Shown here in pieces: positions 57,265 to 64,000 of a DNA stretch of 64,000 nucleotides; the stretch's first letter is position 1, and every line of letters begins with the position of its first letter. The notes under the pieces were generated by a model. It was not told the DNA's origin, did no database searches, and saw nothing but the letters and a program-made list of their open reading frames with translations. A program made the translations under genes and the position numbers. Source of the stretch: Neoscytalidium dimidiatum (Eukaryota; Ascomycota; Dothideomycetes; Botryosphaeriales; Botryosphaeriaceae); NCBI GenBank assembly GCA_037367355.1, contig CM074699.1:1674001-1738000 (forward strand). Reading direction: 5' to 3'.

Positions 57265-59184
57265 ATGACTATAGATCCAGTAACCTCGGACCAGTCGGTC
57301 TCGAGCAACAGCATCGTTCAAGAGAAGGGTTCAGAGGACAGGATCGAAGATGTCGCCAACGTTCACCAAGAGATTGTCTACGACGTCAATGCCACGAAAC
57401 GCCTCCTTCGAAAGATGGACATTCGTCTCATCCCTTTCCTCGCGCTGCTTTATCTGTAAGCTCAATTTACATAAACTCTAATTCAAAGGATCATCTCGCT
57501 AACCTATTCGCTAGTCTGAGTTTCCTCGACCGTAAGTTGAGGTTTGCAAAAGGCAAAAGCTTGAAGCATCGACATTAACACCTCGCTTCAGGAACGAACA
57601 TTGGCAACGCACGCCTGGCTGGATTAGAGGATGACTTGGGAATGACCGGACTCGACTACAACGTATGGAGGTTCACCTGATTCTTCGGTGGTTGTTTTCT
57701 TACATTTCATTGCAGAATGCGCTCGCCGTCTTCTTCCCCTTCTATGTCGCAGCTGAAGTCCCGTCGAATATGATGATGAAGCGCACTCGTCCCGCTCTGT
57801 GGATTCCAACCATTATGGTTGCCTGGGGTATTTGCACAACCCTGATGGGTCTCGTCGAGAGCTACGCTGGTCTCATGGTTGCTCGCGCGGCGCTCGGTCT
57901 TGCCGAGGGAGGTCTCTTCCCCGGCGTGACATTCTAGTAGGACGCCCTATGCATTTGGAAGCGAGATTCCATACTAACACAAGGAAGTATCACGATGTGG
58001 TATCGCAGGCATGAGTGTGGCCTACGCATGGCTGTATTCTTCTCCGCCGCGACCGCTGCAGGTGCTTTCGGTGGCCTCCTGGCGCGCGGTATTGCGGAGA
58101 TGGATGGCGTTGGAGACAAAGCAGGTTGGGCTTGGATCTTCATTCTGGAGGGCATTTTCACATTCGGCGTCGGTACGACATCCATTAGCGCTTGATCACG
58201 TTCTACGCCATGCTAACCTGGACTCACAACAGCCATTCTGGCCTTTTTCGTCATGCACGACTATCCCGAAACCGCCAAATTCCTGAACGAGGAGGAGAAG
58301 CGTGAAGTATCAAGACGCTTGAAGCTGGATCGGAGCTCCCTTGCCGATGAGTTTGACATGAAGTACTTTTGGCACGCACTTCAAGACTGGAAGATTTGGG
58401 TTCACATGTTCATCACCATCGGAATCTACACACCGCTCTACTCCATTTCCTTGTTCATGCCGACTATCGTCCGCGGAATGGGTTACACCGATAACTCTGC
58501 GCAACTTATGACGGTATGTCCTCGACACAGACGCTCCGGTGTTATCACGCCGAGGAGGCTACCAACAATATCTAATGGTGACTTAGGTTCCTCCCTACGT
58601 CGTTGCCTGCATCTTCTGTATCACTGGCGGCTTTTTAGCTGATAGATACAAGACGAGAGGGGTGTTTATGATTGGCTTCTGCTGCGTTGCGTAAGTTACG
58701 ATCCGTCCTGACGACAGCAACATTCCGGGCCTGACTTTTCCTGTCTCCTAGCCTCATTGGATTTATCATGCTCATCGCCAGCGAGAATAACGCCGTGAAG
58801 TATGCCGGCGTCTTCTTTGCTGCGTCCGGAATCTACCCGAACGTCCCGCAAGGTGTGGCCTGGAACGGCAACAACATCGGTGGCTCGACGAAGCGTGGCA
58901 TCGGTATCGCCATGCACGTCGGGTTTGGCAACCTGGGCGGTGTGATCGCATCGTATGTCTACCGCTCGTCCGACTCACCGCACTACTACGCTGGCCACGG
59001 CACGCTCATTGGTACGATTACCATGAGCGCCATCCTCAGCACCATGATGACCGTCTATCTCCGCCGGGAGAACGCGCGTCGGGACGCCAAGTATGGCAAG
59101 AGGCCTGAGGAGTACACTGAAGACGAGAAGACGGCGGAGAGAGAGAAGGGTGACAACGCGACTTTCTTCAGGTATACGGTTTAA
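57265..59184 (+). CDS. MFS permease, Dal5-like anion:cation symporter family
   Basis: Eight exons, 57265-57455, 57515-57531 (17 nt), 57592-57662, 57716-57936, 57988-58172, 58233-58513, 58587-58690 and 58752-59184, keep frame and give about 500 residues. Family marks appear in order: MDIRLIPFLALLYL before TM1, LSFLDRTNIGNARLAGLE, FYVAAEVPSNMMMKR in the loop region, ALGLAEGGLFPGVTFY near TM4, and GGFLADRYKTRG in the 8-9 loop. The tail is basic, then acidic. It is related in plan to the permease at 23795-26280, but exon borders differ in several places and most introns here are a usual 50-75 nt. Likely an organic-anion or vitamin importer; the substrate cannot be read from sequence. Confidence 0.93.
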
Positions 59185-59726
59185 ATTGCGGCCACCCTAT
59201 CGGCGCTCAACCGCTGGGACCTGGTACGATCCGCATGCACGAAACTGGCTAAAACAGGTCCAGGTTATGATTATGATTGGTTTAGTTCTTGGTAGTCGAA
59301 TAATAGTATAGCTAGATGCAGATATCATTAGAATGCATGAGTGGCTTTGCACGATGCTTTCCAAAACATTAACAAAAACCTATTTTGCCATTGTTGTGTG
59401 CGGTTAAAATGCAGGGTCTATGCACGTCAGCTCCCAACAGCGCGTTTCCCGGAAATTTGAGAGGAACGCGGTTTCTCACACTTTCCGCGAAACACCTCTT
59501 TCCCTTTCGAGATCTGCGCCGTTCGCCAATGCTGGCTGAAACAGGATGAACATGGGCTTTACCTGGTGGATGGTGACTGAGGCCGGAAATAACGTCGTCC
59601 GAGCATCCGACCTTTGGTCGTCTACGGCGGTGCCACATTTCCTTCCCGTCTCGTCGCGTGCTGTGGCTGAGGAGAGAGTCATCAGCCCAGAGCGAGCAGC
59701 CCGGCTCGGCGGATGCTAAGCTTTTG

Positions 59727-59761
<35 letters not shown>

Positions 59762-61968
59762 CTCGGGGAGAGTGGGGGGTGGTGTGTGTTTGCGGCTTGG
59801 GGAGGCGCGGCGCGGAGGATTCAGCAGCTGCTCGCCACGTGCATGTCATAACGAGGAGGGGGATTACGTGCTCAGATCAGTGTTAGGACAATATGGCGGA
59901 CTGTTTAGCATAATTGTTGGTATCAGCAAGTCTGTGTTGTGCTCTGTATCTTAGTCTTTTTGTAGAAGGCGATGGTGTCGATGTTGCAGTGTGGATATCA
60001 GTACAAATACCGGATCTGTATCAATATTTCACTACTCTACGTCTGAGTGGTGCGGCCGATTCGATGACCTTTGGGAGGCTCGATGCTGTAGGAAATGTGC
60101 AAATATGGCTTCGCGCCAGTAAGACACCTTCTGGAAAACAAACTACTAGGATTAGCATAGGTAGTTAGTAGATTCTTTGGAAATATCGTAAATTCGGTGG
60201 ATTTTTTGATTCTGATACCAAAGATGTCTAGCAGCTCTCAAGCTAGAAAGCTCGGAAAGCGGTCTGAAAACAGTCTAGCACTATCAACAGACGTTAATTG
60301 TCTGCCGGCTTGTAAAGAAATGGTTTCCTCTTCGGTCTCTGGAGGAAAGAACGAAGAAAAGAGGCAAAAGCCACATGAAGTTCCTGCTATTGATTGCGTA
60401 TGATTGGCAGTCCCAAGCCAAAGTCTGGAGGAATAGCACATCACGAATTGGCGCATTGGCAGGAACGCTGCGCTCTTGACCACTTTGGAACCTTCATGGA
60501 CGACAGCTGAGTTGACCGGTCATTGCAAAAGCGACTGAACAGCATGTGAAAGTGGGTCGAACGAGGCGGAGTGCCTTACCGACAACGCAAGGACCATGCG
60601 TTTGCGGTGTGACTGCCTTTCTTGAACCCTATCACGTGTGGGAGGTTGGGGCTGGCAAAAGCAAATGGTGTGAGATATGGTCTGCAAACGGAATGCCGAA
60701 TGAGGGTGAAATTCGACGAATTGAAATTGTCCTCGTGATCCATTATCTTGTAGTCTGAAGGACCCTTACCTCGTCAGATTGGACAATTTCTCGCTTGTAG
60801 AGGCCCGCCCTGACTCGAGAAAATGATGGCTTGCATTCGTGCATGGAATGGGTTGCAGAGGGTCGGACGGCTACAGGGAGGCCAGGGTCTTGCAGAGTTA
60901 TTACCTCATAGCGCGCCTGCATGTCCGCACGGAAGCTAGCGGTGCGAGGTTCGGGAGCATCCTTCAGGAATGGTAGGCCAGAGGCTGATGAACGCGCGAG
61001 AAAAAAGCTTTCTAGCTGAGTCAGCCAGCTAAGCTTTCCGCGCCAAGGGCCCGACGCGAGCGTATTCAGCGAGAAAAGAAGGGCCGCAGCGGCCGTTGTG
61101 AGCTCGCGCGAGTCTTGCGTGACTTGTAGTGCCGAAGATTTCGGGTGGTTGCGGGCTGGCTGGAGAGAAATGCGACGGCTAGTCGGCAGGCGGTGCTGTC
61201 GAGCCCTGTGGTGCACGCGTCAAGCGTGGCGGGGCAGCAGCTGGAGAACGAGGCTGAGCTGTCCGTGCCAGATCCAATGGCGTCGCGTTCGCGAAGGCCG
61301 CGGTGGCTTGTGTGAGGCAGAGCGGGTGCAGCGCAAGCCCGGCACCCGCGGCGGCCGCCAGAGGAACACAGCGGAGCGGACAGCGGACGACGGGAGGCCG
61401 GCACGCACGGAACAAACGGGACAGGGTGTGGCAGCACGCGGTCCGAATGACTGGGAACGACTGGGTTCGCGCTGCCAAACCAAGGCAAGAACTGCCATGC
61501 CCGGCGCAAAGATCAAGCCTGCCTCCTTGGCCTCTGTCATTCCCTCTCATGGTCCCGTCTATCGCGCCAGCTCCGACGGCGCGCGCGCGACGAACAGCCC
61601 GAGGGCGCGCACAGAGCAGAGCGAAAAGCGCAGCCGGCGCGAGGAAGAACCGCGCCCGCTGCGCCTGTTTCGGCACAAGAGAAAGGCTTAGCTTGGGCCG
61701 ATCGAGGCTTGTCTTCCTTGGCATGCGCAGGCAGGGCACCGGCTCTGCTCCCTGACTCCCCGCAGCGGCGCAGCCTGAAAGCCGGTCCCAGCTCAGCCCA
61801 GTCCGTCAGCGTCAGTGTCAGCCTTTGATTGCGCCAGCCAGATTTAACCAACCTCTCCCCCACCATCGCTGTCTCTCCCTAAACCTACCCTTTCACCCCT
61901 CCGCACCTGTGTCTTGCCTTATCGCCTTATCGCGCCACTTGGCTGACGCAACAGATAAGCCGCGCGCA
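59185..61968. other. Intergenic region, no gene supported
   Basis: 2.8 kb. The left part (to about 60770) is AT-richer with short frames only. The right part (61000-61780) is GC-rich, with overlapping antisense frames of 186 (minus) and 197 (plus) codons whose products are Arg/Ala/Pro-rich and lack domains. A TC microsatellite lies at 59729-59756. Confidence 0.5.
59729..59756 (+). repeat. (TC)14 microsatellite
   Basis: Fourteen uninterrupted TC units, about 540 bp downstream of the permease stop codon. It is likely polymorphic in length. Confidence 0.95.
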
Positions 61969-63969
61969 ATGACAGTACACGTCCTCGATAAGTTCGGCCA
62001 TGGCCCCGATGCGCTGGAGCACAACGGCGCTGCCGATGCTCCGTCTGGCCACGATCATGTCGCGCAAGACAATGGCGAAGCCCAGCAGGAACCTCAACCT
62101 CCCGGCGGCTTCAGCGACACCCCAATCCCGCACGCTCCCCCAGGCTTCACCCTCAAATTCACCTTCCACCGGGCCACCCACCTGCCCATCGCAGACCTTA
62201 ACACTATGTCCTCGGACCCCTATGTTTTGGCCCAGTTGAACACTGCTCTGCCGCCACGCCACAAGGAGGATCCGCCTCTGCGCATGCGCTCTCCAACTGC
62301 CCACCGCTCCACTGAGCCCGAGTGGAATTGGGAGTGGATCGTCGCAAACGTTCCCGCTTCGGGATTCAAGCTCAAGGCCCGCTTGTACGATGAGGACCCG
62401 GCCGACCACGATGATCGCCTGGGCAATGTGCACATCACCGTTCCCTCGCTATCCGAGGGCTGGGAAGGCATTCACGAGCAATCCTTCAAACTGAGGAAGC
62501 GTTTGGCCAGCAAACGTGCCTATGCTCTGCGTGCTGCTGCTGTTGCATTGAATAAAACCGAACACATGACCGCCGAAATAGTTGTCAGTATTGAGATGCT
62601 GGGCAGGACCCAGGATCCCTACGACGAAGGCGGCAGGGCATACACTCTCGGCCCTCTGTTCTGGACCAGACATAACTCGCCTCTGCTTGGCCGTATCGTG
62701 AATCGTAAAGACGATGGCGATGACAGTGATGCGAACAATCCCGCTCAATATGACAGGCACGGCAATAGAATCCGGAGGTATAAGTATGTAGTAGCAACAG
62801 CCTTTCTTCCGGACGCCAGTACTGAATTCAAGCAGTTTCCAAGCAAACGAAATCCAGCTTCGGGGCCCCACTCCGCCTGCACTGTACCATCGATACGTCG
62901 AGTTCAAGCCCTTTGTCAAATCAATGTACACTGCAACTGGTGTACGCGGCTTTCTTCTGTCCAAGGCGCTGCACCATCAACACGCGAGAGTCTACAACTT
63001 CGACAAGAGCACCACCTGGGGCAAGTTCGATGAACCGTGCCGTGAACAAACAATGAAATTCCTTGAGCTTGTACACCACGACCAAGGCGGCCGGATTTTC
63101 ACCTACGTTCTCACTCTTGGTGAGTTTCCACTGGACGCCTTTATTGCGGGTTAGAGGGCTTACGAGACTGTGCAGATGCATTGTGGAGGTTTACCGAAAC
63201 CGGCAAAGAGTTCGGCATTGACATGTTGAGCAAGCATACGATGCATAGTGATGTGTCGGTCTACATCGCATACAGTGGCGAATTCTTCGTCAGGCGCCTG
63301 AAGCACCCGCATCGCAAATCTCCTGATGAGCCGGACGAGCCAGAGCCGGAAGCGAGCGCAAATACTGAGCATGAAGAGGGCGAAGAGCATCAACACCGTC
63401 ACCTCTTCCACCACCGTGAAAAGAGCGACAATAACGCCACTCACCCTCCGGATGATATCCCTGGTGGACCGCCGTTCGAGGAGCCTCCGAAGGACCCTTC
63501 ACATTACGAACTCGTCATCGACAACGACTCTGGGACTTATCGGCCAAATGCAAAGCTCCTGCCTGAATTGAAGGCATTTATGGAATCCAGACTGCCCGGT
63601 CTTCGCATCGTTACGCTGGACTGCCAGGCAGATGCAGAGAAGATGGCGCGCATGAAGCAAGAGCAGCGCGACCGCAAGGCTCGCGAGGGAGACCAGATTG
63701 TTTACCACCAACTCAGTGATAGCGACGGTGATAGCAGCAGTCTCAGTAGCTCAGACGAGGACGAGCTCGAAAATGCTGTCCAAAATCACCACGCGCGTAC
63801 CAGAGACGAGCACGTTCTCCATGCGTACGGCCACCAGGCGCGTGCAGAACAACAAGCAAAGGCACAGCATCTCAAGAACCTTGTGCACAGGCCTGGCTCT
63901 GGCGAAGATGGCCACAAGGGGCACAAAGATCCGGTTGATGCGCCTGAAGTCGGCGTGCCTACGTCGTGA
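61969..63969 (+). CDS. C2-domain protein of fungal type, function unknown
   Basis: Exons 61969-62783, 62836-63119 and 63176-63969 give about 630 residues. A C2-like domain spans about 55-170: FTLKFTFHRATHLPIADLNTMSSDPYVLAQL, then LKARLYDEDPADHDDRLGNVHI. The Asp residues in SSDPY and DEDPADHDD sit where C2 domains bind Ca2+. A middle region (RGPTPPALYHRYVEFKPFVK through HHQHARVYNFDKSTTWGKFDE) looks globular and conserved. The C-terminal third is low-complexity: acidic-His-rich, then KQEQRDRKAREGD and a Ser/Asp/Glu stretch. C2 domains usually bring proteins to membranes in response to calcium, so a membrane-linked role is inferred. The start ATG 61969 follows a pyrimidine-rich leader; the longer frame upstream lacks an ATG. 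Confidence 0.88.
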
Positions 63970-64000
63970 ATGGGTTTCCTGACAGGGGTAGGCAGGCCTC

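Noticed and set aside
61098..61739. Overlapping frames of 197 (plus) and 186 (minus) codons
   Set aside because: Both are compositional products of GC-rich DNA upstream of the C2-domain gene.
1..64000. Secondary-metabolite cluster suggested by laccase, transporter, oxidoreductase and regulator
   Set aside because: These genes are spread over 60 kb with housekeeping genes between them, and there is no polyketide synthase, peptide synthetase, terpene cyclase or similar core enzyme.
1..64000. tRNA genes
   Set aside because: I scanned by eye for B-box-like GGTTCGAnnC and paired acceptor stems. Hits such as the one near 45236 lack a matching A box and cloverleaf.

Overview
The window is nuclear DNA from a filamentous ascomycete (Pezizomycotina). 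Most genes are split by short GT-AG introns of roughly 48-100 nt, intergenic spaces are short to moderate, and the families are typical of this group: ascomycete laccase, PTH11-like rhodopsin-domain receptor, Zn2Cys6 factor, DUF7707-type GPI protein, Dal5-type permeases. I cannot name the species. A Dothideomycete is my guess, at low confidence. No rRNA, tRNA, CRISPR array or intact transposon was recognised.

Layout. 1-7 kb: a laccase (-) and a single-exon F-box-like protein (-). 7.9-9.8 kb: a 14-TM drug-efflux MFS transporter (-). 11.3-16.5 kb: a branched-chain aminotransferase (-) diverging from an Erv2-type sulfhydryl oxidase (+), then a LYAR-type zinc-finger protein (+). 18.7-21.8 kb: a cysteine-rich GPI-anchored surface protein and NAD-dependent glycerol-3-phosphate dehydrogenase. 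23.8-29.4 kb: a Dal5-type MFS permease (+), converging on an Fe-ADH/maleylacetate-reductase-like enzyme (-), and a small two-TM protein (-). 30.3-32.9 kb: a Zn2Cys6 transcription factor with a 21-Gln tract. 34.8-36.6 kb: another MFS-like membrane protein (-). 38.1-40.5 kb: mitoribosomal mS29/DAP3 (-) back to back with ribosome-biogenesis factor RRS1 (+). 40.9-50.1 kb: GNAT acetyltransferase (-), MetX-like hydrolase (+), PTH11-like receptor (-), GMC oxidoreductase (+), tRNA-dihydrouridine synthase 2 (+). 50.1-57.3 kb: a gene-poor stretch with what looks like a decayed gene on the minus strand. 57.3-64 kb: a second Dal5-type permease (+) and a C2-domain protein (+).

The genes mix housekeeping functions (translation, amino-acid and glycerol metabolism, disulfide formation) with environment-facing ones (laccase, transporters, surface protein, receptor, oxidoreductases). 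I see no backbone synthase, so there is no evidence for a secondary-metabolite cluster. No clearly new system is visible. The most unusual pieces are the interrupted gene at 51.4-54.2 kb, an intron of 415 nt in a permease whose last exon differs sharply in base composition, and several places where splicing could change the protein. All gene models were spliced by hand from GT/AG sites and frame continuity. No RNA or homology search was available.
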